Shown: in pieces, positions 51,333 through 61,084 of the stretch
How positions within the stretch are numbered: the first letter of the stretch is position 1
Layout of the letters: each line of letters begins with the position of its first letter
From: Rugosimonospora africana
GTDB lineage: Bacteria > Actinomycetota > Actinomycetes > Mycobacteriales > Micromonosporaceae
Direction: 5' to 3'
Length of the DNA stretch: 64,000 nt
Assembly (NCBI RefSeq): GCF_016862975.1
Contig: NZ_BONZ01000050.1
Coordinates: 1-64,000 of the forward strand
Position numbers and translations under genes: made by a program
Notes under the pieces: model-generated
Databases searched by the model: none
What the model was told of the DNA's origin: nothing
Seen by the model: only the letters and a program-made list of their open reading frames with translations

Positions 51333-51578
51333 CTACAGGGCATCGGGCGGTCCGTAGCCCCGGCGCTCCTCGATTGTGCGGTACGTCGTCGGTTCATCGC
51401 TGACGACCCGGCCGCGACGGCCGCCCCAGATGAACGTCGTCACGACCAGGCCAAGGGCGCCGACCGCCATCAGGATCCAGCCGACCACATCCATGTTGAC
51501 GCCGCCAACATGCACGTTGAGCGCGAACGCGAGGATCGCACCAGCGGCGATGAGGAACAGACTCACACCGATGCCCAC
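51333..51578 (-). CDS. small two-helix membrane protein (DUF6458-like)
   Basis: 81 residues: GIGVSLFLIAAGAILAFALN, then DVVGWILMAVGALGLVVTTF, then a basic, Tyr-containing tail. GTG 51578 has GGAAGGA upstream. This compact form is common in actinobacteria and has no known role. Confidence 0.75.
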   Translation of the reverse strand: MGIGVSLFLIAAGAILAFALNVHVGGVNMDVVGWILMAVGALGLVVTTFIWGGRRGRVVSDEPTTYRTIEERRGYGPPDAL

Positions 51579-51797
51579 GATTGATCCTTCCTGGATACAA
51601 CAGGCTTCGGTATACCTGCTACCCAACCCGACAGTCCCTCAACCCAGGCAGAAACTGCGCCGAATCGCTGGCAGTGTCGCGAAGCCCACCCGGCATCGCG
51701 GCACGCGTCACCGGACAGGCCGCGGATCCGGGAACAATCCCTCCTCGGCAGCGGCGCGCAGTTCACCCGCTCGCACGGATGTGGTGCACTGGTTGCC

Positions 51798-52418
51798 GTG
51801 ACCGGGACGAGTAATCGGCGGCAGTGGCCTGGGATCGTGTCGGGAGTGCTGGTGGTCGCCGTACTGCTCGGAGGCTGGGCAGGCTTCCGGTGGTGGCGCG
51901 ACAGGCCTCCGTACGGTCCGGAGGTGGTTTCGGCGCACGTCGTCGTGCGAATGGTGGACAACGACAGCGTCTGGCCGGCGCTCACCGGGTGGGGTGCTAG
52001 TCGGGAGTCGTTCAACGTGCCGCCTTTGGGCCCCGGGTGGCAGCTCGTCGCTGGCCAGCTGAGTTACTCGGTGCCCAGGAATGCCCGGGACGCCGGTGAG
52101 TACTGGATTGTCGTCGAGGATCTGCGGTCCCGCTACCGGGCTGCCAGCATCTGGGGCACAGGCCCGGACCCGGACAGGGTGGGGCAGGGCTGGGACGGTG
52201 CGGTCAGCGCCGGAATCGGTGACTATCCCTGGCTGTCTGACTACCGCTCTACAGACTCCGGCGGCGTCACCATGGCCGCCGATGCGCCTGGACCGGTCGA
52301 GTTCGTCGCGATGATCCCGCCGTCGATCGCACCGATCGCCGCGTCCGATCTCACAGTCTCCCTGGTCTTCCTCGGCAACAACCGGCACGTGTACTGGGCA
52401 CAGCGGCTCCTCGGCTGA
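51798..52418 (+). CDS. membrane-anchored hypothetical protein
   Basis: 206 residues: one N-terminal helix (GIVSGVLVVAVLLGGWAGF) followed by WWRDRPP and an extracytoplasmic beta-rich domain with many Trp and Tyr. GTG 51798 is the assumed start. No family is recognised. Confidence 0.6.
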   Translation: MTGTSNRRQWPGIVSGVLVVAVLLGGWAGFRWWRDRPPYGPEVVSAHVVVRMVDNDSVWPALTGWGASRESFNVPPLGPGWQLVAGQLSYSVPRNARDAGEYWIVVEDLRSRYRAASIWGTGPDPDRVGQGWDGAVSAGIGDYPWLSDYRSTDSGGVTMAADAPGPVEFVAMIPPSIAPIAASDLTVSLVFLGNNRHVYWAQRLLG

Positions 52419-52603
52419 ACAGGTCGGCGGGGCGACCGCCGCGTGATCGTGCACTGCCGGTGAGGGCGAATGCGGGTCATGCGGCGGCCGCCGGAGGCGC
52501 GTGGCCGCCCTCGAAGGGGCGGCCGAGTTCGATCCGGCGTGCGTCCCTATCGCAGGCCGTTCAGCCGGGTCGAACCGCGCCGGCAGGCGCGCGCCTACCC
52601 GCT

Positions 52604-54943
52604 CTACGGAATCTGAGCGGCAAGAGTCGCGTCCAGAACCAGATCCGCGTTCCAGTAGATGGCATTCTCGTTCGTCGTCCAGTTTGAGTCGTTGTCCAGG
52701 TAGCACTTGGCCGGGGTGGTGCAGGACAGCAACGGGTTGTTGTAGATGTTCGGGCCATCCGCCAGGTAGCCCTTTGGCACGCCGGGGTGACCCTGATTGC
52801 TCCAGGCCGTCGAGTAGATCGTCGTGATGCTGTCCGCGCCCTCCCCGGAGACGAAGCTGCGATGCAGCGGATTGATCCCCAGGATGTAGTTCATCGCAGA
52901 CTCCACGGCCCGGCCGACGCGCACGTCGCCGCGCAGGTCGTGACCGCCCAACACGATGGTCCCTATCGCCAGTACGTGCATCGTGTTGAGCGCCACACCG
53001 TTGCTTCCCCAGTAGTAGTCGTTGTCCTGAAGCGTGTTGCGCCACGGGCCGTGCTCCGAGCGCGCCAGCACGGGCTTGCGCCACGCCGCGAATTCAGTCG
53101 CAAACCAGGCCCTGGCGGCGGCATCGGGATGACCTGCCTGCAGGTAGTCCAGGAAGGCGGTCTGTGCCATGTTGCCGACGCCCCCGGGATTGTCCCTCGA
53201 CCCGTCCCAGGCGCTCGCGAAATTCTGGTAGTTGTCAAGGAAGTACCGATTGAACTGGTCGTCGCCGGTAGCCCGGTAAAGCGCCGCGGCGGCCCACAGG
53301 CGATCCGCGTGGTCGTCGCTGATGCCATAGGGACCGGGAACCGGGGCGACGCCGTTGGGGTTGGCAACCAGGTAGTCCCAACCACGACGAGCCGCCGTCA
53401 ACAGGGTGTTGGCGTAGGTCGGGTCAAACTTCTTGAAGGAGATCGAAGCCTCTGCCAGCGCCGCGGCAGCGCTGGCTGCGTCATCGGTCGGCCTCACATT
53501 GGTCAGCGAACCATTGACATCCTCGATGAGACGCTGCGTGGCGTCGCTGTCAGGTGCGGCGATACCAGTGGGCTGAACCATGTGGTAGAAGCCACCGCTT
53601 GCCTGATCCCGCATCTTCAGGATGAAGTCGAGTTCCCACTTCGCTTCATCCAGGATGTCAGGAACGTGGTTCCCGCTTTCCGGTAGGTTCAGTTGGTTGT
53701 CCCTGAACTCGTTCGGGAAGAGCTGATAGGCCCACGCCAGCTCGGACACGGCGACCGCACCGGAATTGACGTACTTCCCGTAGTCGCCGGCGTCGTACCA
53801 GCCCTGTGAGACGTCTCTGCGGGGATTTGCTCCGGATGCGAACGGAGCGTCTGCGTCCTGAGGGTGCCCTATCCCACGCGTGTACACGCCGGCGTGTGCG
53901 GCATCGAGCGCGATTCCCTGGCGCTGATAGTAGAAGTAGCGGGCGGCATCGACGATCAGCGGCTGGTAGACGTCGGTCCCGATCCGAAATGGCAACGAAT
54001 CTGCCACACCCGGTGCCGCGACCGAGATGTAGTAGGTGTCGGGCTTGAGCAGCGAGGAGAAGTCGGCCTCGAAGATTCGTTCGCCCGATTGACTGTCATA
54101 GTCGTCGACCAGCTTCAGCTTGCCGTTGTACGCGACGGAGTTGTCGGATGCGCGTTTCACCTGGAAACGCGTCCCGTCGACAGCGTTGAGTTCATCGGCG
54201 TAGCCACTCACCAGAGCGTACTTCTCCGCGAGGACGCTGTAGCCAAGTTGGTTGACCTTGATGAAGGGTGCGCTGTGCTCTTGATCCCGCGAGGTGAACT
54301 TGATGTCATTCAGCCAGAATTCCTGGGCGTTGTTGTTGGCGCTCCCGAAGTACAGTAGGTACACCTGATTCAGGTCGAAGACGCTTCCCGCGGGAATGAG
54401 GTCCGTGAGGGGTATGCGCACGTGTTGCCAGTCCGTGGTGACCGTGACGTAGTTGCTGCTCCGGATCGAGGACGTGTTGTACTGGACGGGATCGCGCCTG
54501 TAGTTGCGATCCCCCATGCCGATCGTGAACGCTTCGCCACCCGCGGCACCCTTGATGTTGAATTCGAGTGCGCCGTTGGCGTAGTACGGAACCAGTGAGT
54601 AGGTTTCCCAGTTGTTGTCGGCCTGGGTCACCGACCACCAGCCGAAGCCGCTCGAGCCATCCGAGGTGACGTTGAGACGCAGCGACGGGAGGCCGTTGTA
54701 CGTCTCCGCGGTGTCCACGGGAAGTGCCGGATTGCCGTTATAGGGCTCGGTTTCGAGACTGAGCGGGGAGCCGGCACCGGCCCACTCATCATTTCTCGTA
54801 CTACTGAAGACGGGAAGATCCTTCAAGGGATGGCTACCAGAAGTGGCGGCCAGGGCGTTGGATCCATTCATCAGAAGCGCCGTGGAAAGGATCATGAGCA
54901 TCGCCGCGATCGAGCAGACAATCGGCTTACCCGATTTGAGCAT
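52604..54943 (-). CDS. secreted GH9 glycosidase with N-terminal CBM-like and Ig-like domains
   Basis: 779 residues. A signal peptide with a Lys-containing n-region (MLKSGKPIVCSIAAMLMILS) is followed by a carbohydrate-binding-type beta-sandwich (residues 50-220). An Ig-like cellulase N-domain (FIKVNQLGYSVLAEKYALVS, about 228-310) and the GH9 barrel come next. Catalytic residues are visible: D384 and D387 in YDAGDYGKY and the acid E759 in TNENAIYWNAD. GGTGAGG precedes ATG 54943. GC content is clearly lower than in neighbours and the codon mix includes many AAC, GAA and ATC codons. The signal peptide and domain order recall Paenibacillus-type enzymes, so acquisition from outside the phylum is possible. 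It probably acts on cellulose or mixed glucans. Confidence 0.88.
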   Translation of the reverse strand: MLKSGKPIVCSIAAMLMILSTALLMNGSNALAATSGSHPLKDLPVFSSTRNDEWAGAGSPLSLETEPYNGNPALPVDTAETYNGLPSLRLNVTSDGSSGFGWWSVTQADNNWETYSLVPYYANGALEFNIKGAAGGEAFTIGMGDRNYRRDPVQYNTSSIRSSNYVTVTTDWQHVRIPLTDLIPAGSVFDLNQVYLLYFGSANNNAQEFWLNDIKFTSRDQEHSAPFIKVNQLGYSVLAEKYALVSGYADELNAVDGTRFQVKRASDNSVAYNGKLKLVDDYDSQSGERIFEADFSSLLKPDTYYISVAAPGVADSLPFRIGTDVYQPLIVDAARYFYYQRQGIALDAAHAGVYTRGIGHPQDADAPFASGANPRRDVSQGWYDAGDYGKYVNSGAVAVSELAWAYQLFPNEFRDNQLNLPESGNHVPDILDEAKWELDFILKMRDQASGGFYHMVQPTGIAAPDSDATQRLIEDVNGSLTNVRPTDDAASAAAALAEASISFKKFDPTYANTLLTAARRGWDYLVANPNGVAPVPGPYGISDDHADRLWAAAALYRATGDDQFNRYFLDNYQNFASAWDGSRDNPGGVGNMAQTAFLDYLQAGHPDAAARAWFATEFAAWRKPVLARSEHGPWRNTLQDNDYYWGSNGVALNTMHVLAIGTIVLGGHDLRGDVRVGRAVESAMNYILGINPLHRSFVSGEGADSITTIYSTAWSNQGHPGVPKGYLADGPNIYNNPLLSCTTPAKCYLDNDSNWTTNENAIYWNADLVLDATLAAQIP

Positions 54944-55090
54944 ACTTGCCTCACCTTCGTGTGAACGATGGTTCGCAGTCGTGCTGCTCGGCCCAGCCGT
55001 GCTCATCGATGAAGGTCGGCCCGGAGATGTGAGCGCGGCGGATGGATGCTCCCGGCGTGCAATCGTACGTGACGCATTCGGGGTCGTCTA

Positions 55091-56392
55091 TTAGCTGGCG
55101 GCAGCGAGAGACCCTGCTGCCGGGGCCGCGACTGGGATGTCGCGCATGCCGCGCAGCGGGGAGAAGAACAGCCACAGCCCGCTCGCGCATCCACCGATGA
55201 CCGCGATCCACAGCGTGGGCCGCACACCGAGCGCGGTGCCCAGGGCTCCGCCGACCACACCGCCGAGCGGCAGGGTGCCCCAGGTGATCCACCGTGAGCT
55301 GGCACTCACGCGGGCGAGCAGCTCGGGCGGGCAGGTCGCCTGCCGGTAGCTGAGCAGCGCGACGGCGCACACCGTCGCGGAAAACGTCCACGAGATCCAG
55401 CCGATCGCGAACAGCAGCACGCGCACGTCGGGTCCCGCGGCCGGGATCAGCAGGCCGGGCAGCGAGAACACCGTCATCGACAGCCAACACACCCGCGCCG
55501 AGCCGACCCGTCGCGCCAGCCGTCCCGCGGTCAGGCCACCTGCCACGCCGCCGATGCCGCCAAGCCCGAGCAGCAGGCCGACGTAGCCCGCTGTCAGGTG
55601 CAGGTCGCGCACCAGGAACAGCGGGCCGAGCGACTCGACCATGACCACGAAGAAGTTTGCGCTGCCGCTCCACAGCATGCCGCGCAGCAGGATCGGCTCG
55701 CGCAACACGTAGGACAGCCCGTCGCGGATCTGCGCCTGGAGCCCCGGCCGTGCGCCGGGCCCGGCCGCGGTCTTCGCGGCGGGCGGCTCGGTCGCGCGGA
55801 TCGCCAGCAGCCCGCCGGCCGACGCCAGGAAGGACACCGCGTCCGCTGCCATCGCGGCCGCGGCACCGAACAGACCAACCAGCGCCGCGCCGAGCCCGGG
55901 GCCGCCGACCTGCGCGACCGATTGGCTGGTACCCAGCTTGCCGTTGCCGTCCATCAACTGCTCGCGCTCCAGCAGCGTCGGCAGGTAGGCCGGGTAGGCC
56001 ACCGAGAAGAACACGCTCAGCACGCTGGAGAGCGCCGCCACGGCGTACAACTGGACGAAAGTCAACGCGCCCGCCGCGGCGGCCAGCGGCACCGAGCCGA
56101 TCACCACCAGCCGGCCCAGGTCGCATCGCACCATCACCCGGCGCTTGCCGAGCCGCTCGACCACCGCCCCGGCGGGCAGCGACACCAGCAGGTACGCAGC
56201 CGTCTGCGCGGCCGAGAGCAGACCAACCTGCAACGCGCTCGCCCGCAGCACGATGACCGCGACCAGCGGCATTGCCAACACCGTGACCTGCGAGCCGATT
56301 TCACTGACCGTCTGCCCGCCCCACAACAGCAGGAAATCCCGCTGCCGCCAGAGCGCGGGCCGCCCGATCACGCCGGTCGCCACCCGACCCAT
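55091..56392 (-). CDS. MFS transporter, EntS-like exporter
   Basis: 433 residues with twelve predicted helices. It begins WRQRDFLLLWGGQTVSEIGS, the standard start of the MFS_3 exporter group, with the loop 2-3 motif PAGAVVERLGKRRVMVRCD. A small-molecule or siderophore exporter is likely; no ligand context is seen. The GH9 gene lies 147 bp downstream on the same strand. Confidence 0.82.
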   Translation of the reverse strand: MGRVATGVIGRPALWRQRDFLLLWGGQTVSEIGSQVTVLAMPLVAVIVLRASALQVGLLSAAQTAAYLLVSLPAGAVVERLGKRRVMVRCDLGRLVVIGSVPLAAAAGALTFVQLYAVAALSSVLSVFFSVAYPAYLPTLLEREQLMDGNGKLGTSQSVAQVGGPGLGAALVGLFGAAAAMAADAVSFLASAGGLLAIRATEPPAAKTAAGPGARPGLQAQIRDGLSYVLREPILLRGMLWSGSANFFVVMVESLGPLFLVRDLHLTAGYVGLLLGLGGIGGVAGGLTAGRLARRVGSARVCWLSMTVFSLPGLLIPAAGPDVRVLLFAIGWISWTFSATVCAVALLSYRQATCPPELLARVSASSRWITWGTLPLGGVVGGALGTALGVRPTLWIAVIGGCASGLWLFFSPLRGMRDIPVAAPAAGSLAAAS

Positions 56393-56466
56393 GATCTCAC
56401 CCGCGGCCGGGGGCGGTCGAGCGGCGTGAACGGAGGCTGACGGGCACGGCCTACCAAGGACGCGCG

Positions 56467-56490
56467 GGCCGGGACCTCACGGTCCCGGCC
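56467..56490 (-). terminator. hairpin downstream of the FKBP gene
   Basis: GGCCGGGACC, TCAC, GGTCCCGGCC forms a perfect 10-bp stem, 8 bases after the FKBP stop on the minus strand. Confidence 0.65.
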
Positions 56491-56497
56491 GCGCCAC

Positions 56498-56866
56498 TTA
56501 CTGGACGCCGAGCAGGTCGACCACGAAGATCAGTGTCTCGCCCGGCTTGATCGCGCCGCCGGCGCCACGGTCGCCATATCCGAGGTGCGGCGGGATGACC
56601 AGCTTGCGCCGGCCCCCGACCCGCATCCCGACCACGCCACGGTCCCAGCCGGTGATGACCCGCCCGCCGCCGAGCGGGAAGGCGAACGGGGAACCCCGGT
56701 TCCACGAGGCGTCGAACTCCGCACCCGTGGAGAAGGAGACGCCGACGTAATGCACTGTCGCCTGCTGACCCGGCCGGGCCTCCGGACCATCACCGACAGT
56801 GATGTCCTCGATGACGAGGTCAGCCGGTGGCGTACCCTCGATCGGCCCGATCTCTGGCTTGTCCAC
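56498..56866 (-). CDS. FKBP-type peptidyl-prolyl isomerase
   Basis: 122 residues, a single cytoplasmic FKBP domain: VHYVGVSFSTGAEFDASWNR, then VITGWDRGVVGMRVGGRRKL and IPPHLGYGDRG, ending LIFVVDLLGV. The active-site residues (Y, D, W, Y) of the family are present. There is no signal peptide. It is a general folding catalyst with its own terminator. Confidence 0.92.
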   Translation of the reverse strand: MDKPEIGPIEGTPPADLVIEDITVGDGPEARPGQQATVHYVGVSFSTGAEFDASWNRGSPFAFPLGGGRVITGWDRGVVGMRVGGRRKLVIPPHLGYGDRGAGGAIKPGETLIFVVDLLGVQ

Positions 56867-57086
56867 GTTGACTCCTTCTATCGGATCGGGAAGATTCCTC
56901 TCCCCCGGTGCATTCGTCTCAAGAAGGCAGCCTACGCCCGGCTATCAGCCCGATCCCGCAGCGGGGCAAAGCGCGAGGACGCGGTGGCGAAAGGCCAACC
57001 ACACCGTTTGGTCGGGCGGCAGGCGCCCGTGCGGCATGCCGGCTTCCGGGTGGGTCCGCGGTTGCGGCCGCGTACCCACCCGGAGG

Positions 57087-57114
57087 GGTTCAGCTGAGGA
57101 GGTTCAGCTGAGGA
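57087..57114 (-). repeat. 14-bp tandem duplication at a chitinase stop
   Basis: GGTTCAGCTGAGGA occurs twice in succession. The chitinase stop codon (57104-57106) is inside the second copy. Confidence 0.8.
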
Positions 57115-58318
57115 ATTGCCAGAGGGACGGCGCCGCGGTCGGTGTCCAATCGGCCTGTGACGTGTGCGCCTGGAGGCACTGGTAGTTGTGGCCGGCATAG
57201 GAGACCCGGTCGCCGACTTTGTAGGCGTGGTTGACGACCCAGGCCGGGTAGGCACCGGTCGCGGTCGGCGTCGGCGTCGTGGTGCGGGTGGGCGTCGGGC
57301 TCGGAGCCGTGGTACGGGTCGACGTGGGCGTCGGGTTGCCGACGGCGGCGCCGTTGAAGATGCCGGTGAACTGGAGGGTGCTCTGGCTGATGCTGGAGCA
57401 GTTGGGGCTGGCCCCTCCGCCCGCTCCGCCGGGGCACGGCTGGTCGCGCCCGACCGACCAGAACGCCAGCCGGCCGACTCCATTGCTGTTGGCGAAGCTG
57501 ACCACGCTCTGCGCGTTGGCGATGGTGAAGATCTCGCCGGCCTGGTCGTTCTGCCCGATCATCGGCGTGATGCCGAGGCTGCCGTAGCCGAAGCCTGACC
57601 AGATGCCCCGCGCGACCGAGAGAGTGCCCTGTGCCGCACTGATCGCCGCGGCACCCATGTTGGACACCGCGCCGCCGTAGTCCATCGTCATGATGTTGAC
57701 CAGGTCGATGCGGGTGCCGTTGTTCTTGGCGGCCTGAAGGAACGCGGTGCCATTGCCGTCCGGCCCGTTCTGCAGCACCGGGATGGTCACCGAGACGTTC
57801 AGGCCCGAGTTGTTCGCCTCCAGGGTCTTGATGGCCTGGAAGCGGCGGTTGATTGAGCCGGAGTCGGCGATGGCGGCGCCCTCGACGTCGAAGTCCAGGT
57901 GGTTGACGTGGTACTTGTTGATCACGCTCTGGTAGGCGGAGGTGAGCGACGCGGTGTTCGTGCAGGACTGGGCCAGCTCCACGCCGCCCGCCCCGCCGAA
58001 CGAAATGATCGTCTGGGCACCCTCGCTCTGTGCCTTGGCGATCTTCGCGTTGGCGCCGGAGCTGTTGATGTCCAGCGTGTCGCCCCAGATCGGCGTGCAA
58101 CCGCTGCCGATGATGAACGCGGCGGTGTACGCCTTGAGGTGGGCCTGCGTGATCGCGCTGTCGAGCATCCCCGAGCTGTTGGCGGACAGGTCGACGTAGG
58201 GCGCGAGACCGAATCCCGTCGCGGCCGACGCGGAGTTGGTGGCGAAGACGAACGCCCCACCTCCCGCTGCGAGCACGGCCGCGGACCACAGTGCCATCAC
58301 GGCGGAACGTCTTCTCAT
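57104..58318 (-). CDS. secreted GH18 chitinase with C-terminal CBM5/12
   Basis: 404 residues. A signal peptide (LWSAAVLAAGGGAFVFATNS) is followed by a GH18 barrel with strand-3 TIISFGGAGG and strand-4 HLDFDVEG, E146 being the catalytic acid. A Thr/Pro-rich linker and a chitin-binding module with Y-P-A-W and Y-K-V-G-D-R-V-S-Y-x-G-H-x-Y-Q-C complete it. The order resembles Streptomyces-type chitinases of the ChiC/ChiD lineage. ATG 58318 gives the best signal peptide; GTG 58330 is closer to the GAGAGGAG site and is possible. Confidence 0.88.
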   Translation of the reverse strand: MRRRSAVMALWSAAVLAAGGGAFVFATNSASAATGFGLAPYVDLSANSSGMLDSAITQAHLKAYTAAFIIGSGCTPIWGDTLDINSSGANAKIAKAQSEGAQTIISFGGAGGVELAQSCTNTASLTSAYQSVINKYHVNHLDFDVEGAAIADSGSINRRFQAIKTLEANNSGLNVSVTIPVLQNGPDGNGTAFLQAAKNNGTRIDLVNIMTMDYGGAVSNMGAAAISAAQGTLSVARGIWSGFGYGSLGITPMIGQNDQAGEIFTIANAQSVVSFANSNGVGRLAFWSVGRDQPCPGGAGGGASPNCSSISQSTLQFTGIFNGAAVGNPTPTSTRTTAPSPTPTRTTTPTPTATGAYPAWVVNHAYKVGDRVSYAGHNYQCLQAHTSQADWTPTAAPSLWQFLS

Positions 58319-58428
58319 GGCGAAGAGCACTCTCCTCTCGTCGGATCAGGGCAGGGGTTCGGCGGTCGCGATGTCCGTCGGTAATGCCGCGATCACTACT
58401 GTTAAGACTCTTCACTGATTGACGTACG

Positions 58429-58457
58429 ACATTAGGAACCGCGTCGGCAACTGTCAA
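58429..58457 (-). promoter_or_regulatory. consensus-like promoter for the chitinase
   Basis: On the minus strand TTGACA (58457-58452), a 17-base spacer and TAATGT (58434-58429). The leader to ATG 58318 would be about 100 bases. Confidence 0.6.
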
Positions 58458-58575
58458 TACCGTCGGAGGTACGCGTTCCGCCGGCAGTCGAGGCGCCCCG
58501 CCAATGGTGATCTTGGACCGATGGTGGTGTGATCGAGGCATTCGAATCCGGCGAGGTATTCGGAGGGATCGTCAG

Positions 58576-60813
58576 GTGTCCCACAAGTGGCCGCTCGTCG
58601 CCCTCGTCGCGGCGCTCCCCGTACTGGCGCTGACACCCAGTGTCGCCACCGCCCACCCCGACCGTCCCGGGGATGTCTCCGTCGTCCTCACCAACCTGGA
58701 CAACGAGACGTTCCTGGCCCGGCAGCCGGCCCTGTCCTGGCAGGTCACCCCGGCGGGTACCGTCGCGCCGAGCGACAGCCAGACCATCACCGTCGACACC
58801 ACCAGGCAGTACCAGCAGATCACGGGCTTCGGGGCCTCGTTCACCGACTCCTCCGCCTGGCTGGTCGGCACCAAGCTCGACCCCAAGCAGCGCGACGCCG
58901 TCATGCGCGACCTGTTCGGCAGCCAGGGCATCGGCCTGTCGTTCCTGCGCCAGCCGATGGGCGCCAGCGACTTCGCGGTCAACGGCAGCTACTCCTACGA
59001 CGACATGCCGGCCGGGCAGACCGACCCGAGCCTGGCGCACTTTTCCATCGACCACGACCGGGCGTACATCCTCCCGTTGCTGCGCCAGGCCAGGCAGATC
59101 AACCCGCGGCTGACCATCATGGCCACGCCATGGAGCCCGCCGGGCTGGATGAAGACCAGCGACTCGATGGTCACCGGCAGCCTGCGGACGGACGCCTACC
59201 AGCCGCTCGCCGACTACTTCACCAAGTTCCTCCAGGCGTACGCGGCCGCCGGCGTGCCGGTGCAGTACGTCACCCCGCAGAACGAGCCACTCTACGAACC
59301 GGCGACCTACCCCGGCATGTTCCTGCCCGCCGCGCAGGAGGACGACCTGGTGAAGAACTACCTGGGCCCGGACCTGCGCGCGCATCACGTCAACACCGGC
59401 ATCCTGGCCTACGACCACAACTGGGACGTGGTCAGCTACCCCGAGACCATGTACGCCGACCCGGCCGCGGTCGGCTACGTGACCGGTACCGCCTGGCACT
59501 GCTACGCCGGTGACGCCACCGCGCAGTCGGTGTCCCACAACGACTACCCGGGCGAACCGGCCTGGCAGACCGAGTGCTCGGGTGGCACCTGGGAGGGTGA
59601 CGACCACGCCGGTTTCGCCGGCGCGCTGGGCCTGGTCATCAACTCGACGCGGAACTGGGCCAAGGGCGTCATCCGGTGGAACCTGGCGCTGGACCAGAAC
59701 AACGGTCCCACCAACGACGGCTGCGACACCTGCCGCGGTGTGGTGACCGTGGCACCGGACGCATCCGGCCGGTGGACGTACACCAAGACCGTCGACTACT
59801 GGGGCATCGGGCAGGTGAGCAAGTATGTGCACCCGGGCGCGCGACGGGTGGCCTCCAACAGCTTCGGCGCCGGGGACCTGCAGGACGTGGCCTTCGCCAA
59901 CCCGGACGGCTCCACCGCGCTGGTCGTCTTCAACTCCGGTACGGCATCGCGGACGTTCCGGGTCGGCTGGGGCGACAAGTCGTTCGGCTACACGCTTCCC
60001 GCGGGCGCGGCGGCCACGTTCACCTGGACCGGTCGGCAGCACGGCAGGCCAGACCCGGCCGCGATCGGCTCGGTGGACATCCCGCTGGACGGCCCCGGCG
60101 GCAGCCACCCACTGGTGAATGTGGACAGTGGCATGCTCGCCTTCCAGTCACAGGTACGAGTCGGCGGGCAGTGGCTGGGGTACACGCTGCCGACCGGTGC
60201 CACGCTGACCCCGCCGACGTCGCAGCGGGCGTTGTCCAGGGACGGCTGGTCGGTCTCGGCGTCGGCGAGTAGCCCGGACGACCCCGCCGGCAACGCGATC
60301 GACGGTGACCCGGCGACCCGGTGGAGCACCGGCCACGGCATGACCCCGGGCGACTGGTTCCAGCTGGATCTCGGCGCGCCGCGCACCTTCGACAAGCTGG
60401 TGCTGGACACCAGCGGCAGCAGCGGCGACTTCGTCCGGCAGTACCAGGTGCTGGTTTCCGACGACGGCGTTACCTGGTCGGATCCGATCGCCACCGGGCC
60501 GGGCGCCACGGTGACCCAGATCCTGACGCCGCCCGTCACCGCACGCTTCGTGAGGGTCGTGAACCAGGCCAACTCGGGCAGCTGGTGGTCGATCCACGAG
60601 CTGAACGTATTCGCGCCGGGACCGACAACCACCGCCGCGGCAGGGTCGGGCTCCGGCGTGCAGCGCAAGACCGCCACGCTGCCGGACGGCACCCAACTGC
60701 TGGTGGTGTACAACCCGGGGCACGCGGTCGCCAGTTTCCCCGTGGCGTGGGGCGCGACAACGTACACCTATCGGCTGCCGGCCGGCGCCGCGGCCATCTT
60801 CAGTACCAGGTGA
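58576..60813 (+). CDS. secreted GH30 glycosidase with F5/8-type (CBM32) domain
   Basis: 745 residues from GTG 58576, which has GGAGGG 8 bases upstream. A signal peptide (ALVAALPVLALTPSVATA) precedes a GH30 barrel with ITGFGASFTDSSAWL, MATPWSPPGWMK, the acid/base region VTPQNEPLYEP and the nucleophile region WQTECSGG. A beta-sandwich typical of GH30, a discoidin-like domain (WSTGHGMTPGDWFQLDLG, about 600-720) and a short beta segment follow. Relatives hydrolyse beta-1,6-glucan or glucosylceramide; fungal cell-wall glucan is a reasonable guess next to the chitinase, from which it is divergent. Confidence 0.88.
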   Translation: MSHKWPLVALVAALPVLALTPSVATAHPDRPGDVSVVLTNLDNETFLARQPALSWQVTPAGTVAPSDSQTITVDTTRQYQQITGFGASFTDSSAWLVGTKLDPKQRDAVMRDLFGSQGIGLSFLRQPMGASDFAVNGSYSYDDMPAGQTDPSLAHFSIDHDRAYILPLLRQARQINPRLTIMATPWSPPGWMKTSDSMVTGSLRTDAYQPLADYFTKFLQAYAAAGVPVQYVTPQNEPLYEPATYPGMFLPAAQEDDLVKNYLGPDLRAHHVNTGILAYDHNWDVVSYPETMYADPAAVGYVTGTAWHCYAGDATAQSVSHNDYPGEPAWQTECSGGTWEGDDHAGFAGALGLVINSTRNWAKGVIRWNLALDQNNGPTNDGCDTCRGVVTVAPDASGRWTYTKTVDYWGIGQVSKYVHPGARRVASNSFGAGDLQDVAFANPDGSTALVVFNSGTASRTFRVGWGDKSFGYTLPAGAAATFTWTGRQHGRPDPAAIGSVDIPLDGPGGSHPLVNVDSGMLAFQSQVRVGGQWLGYTLPTGATLTPPTSQRALSRDGWSVSASASSPDDPAGNAIDGDPATRWSTGHGMTPGDWFQLDLGAPRTFDKLVLDTSGSSGDFVRQYQVLVSDDGVTWSDPIATGPGATVTQILTPPVTARFVRVVNQANSGSWWSIHELNVFAPGPTTTAAAGSGSGVQRKTATLPDGTQLLVVYNPGHAVASFPVAWGATTYTYRLPAGAAAIFSTR

Positions 60814-61084
60814 CGCTCCTGGCCGAGTCCCAGGTCGGCAGGAACTCGCTCTGCGGCATAAGCGGGTGTGCCATCGCTGTGTCTGTGCCAAGATGGCGAG
60901 CATGTCGAGCAGCCGCACAGGTGGTGAGGGGGGACCCGGGCAATCGCGCACGCGTTGATCAGGCCCTTGTCCACCTGACACCGCGTGCTGCGCCCGACTC
61001 CTCCGGCCCCAGACTCCTCAGCAGAGCAGTCGCCTGAAGACGTACCCGTGACGCAGCCGGGGTTCGCGCTGCCCGGAGTCGTCC

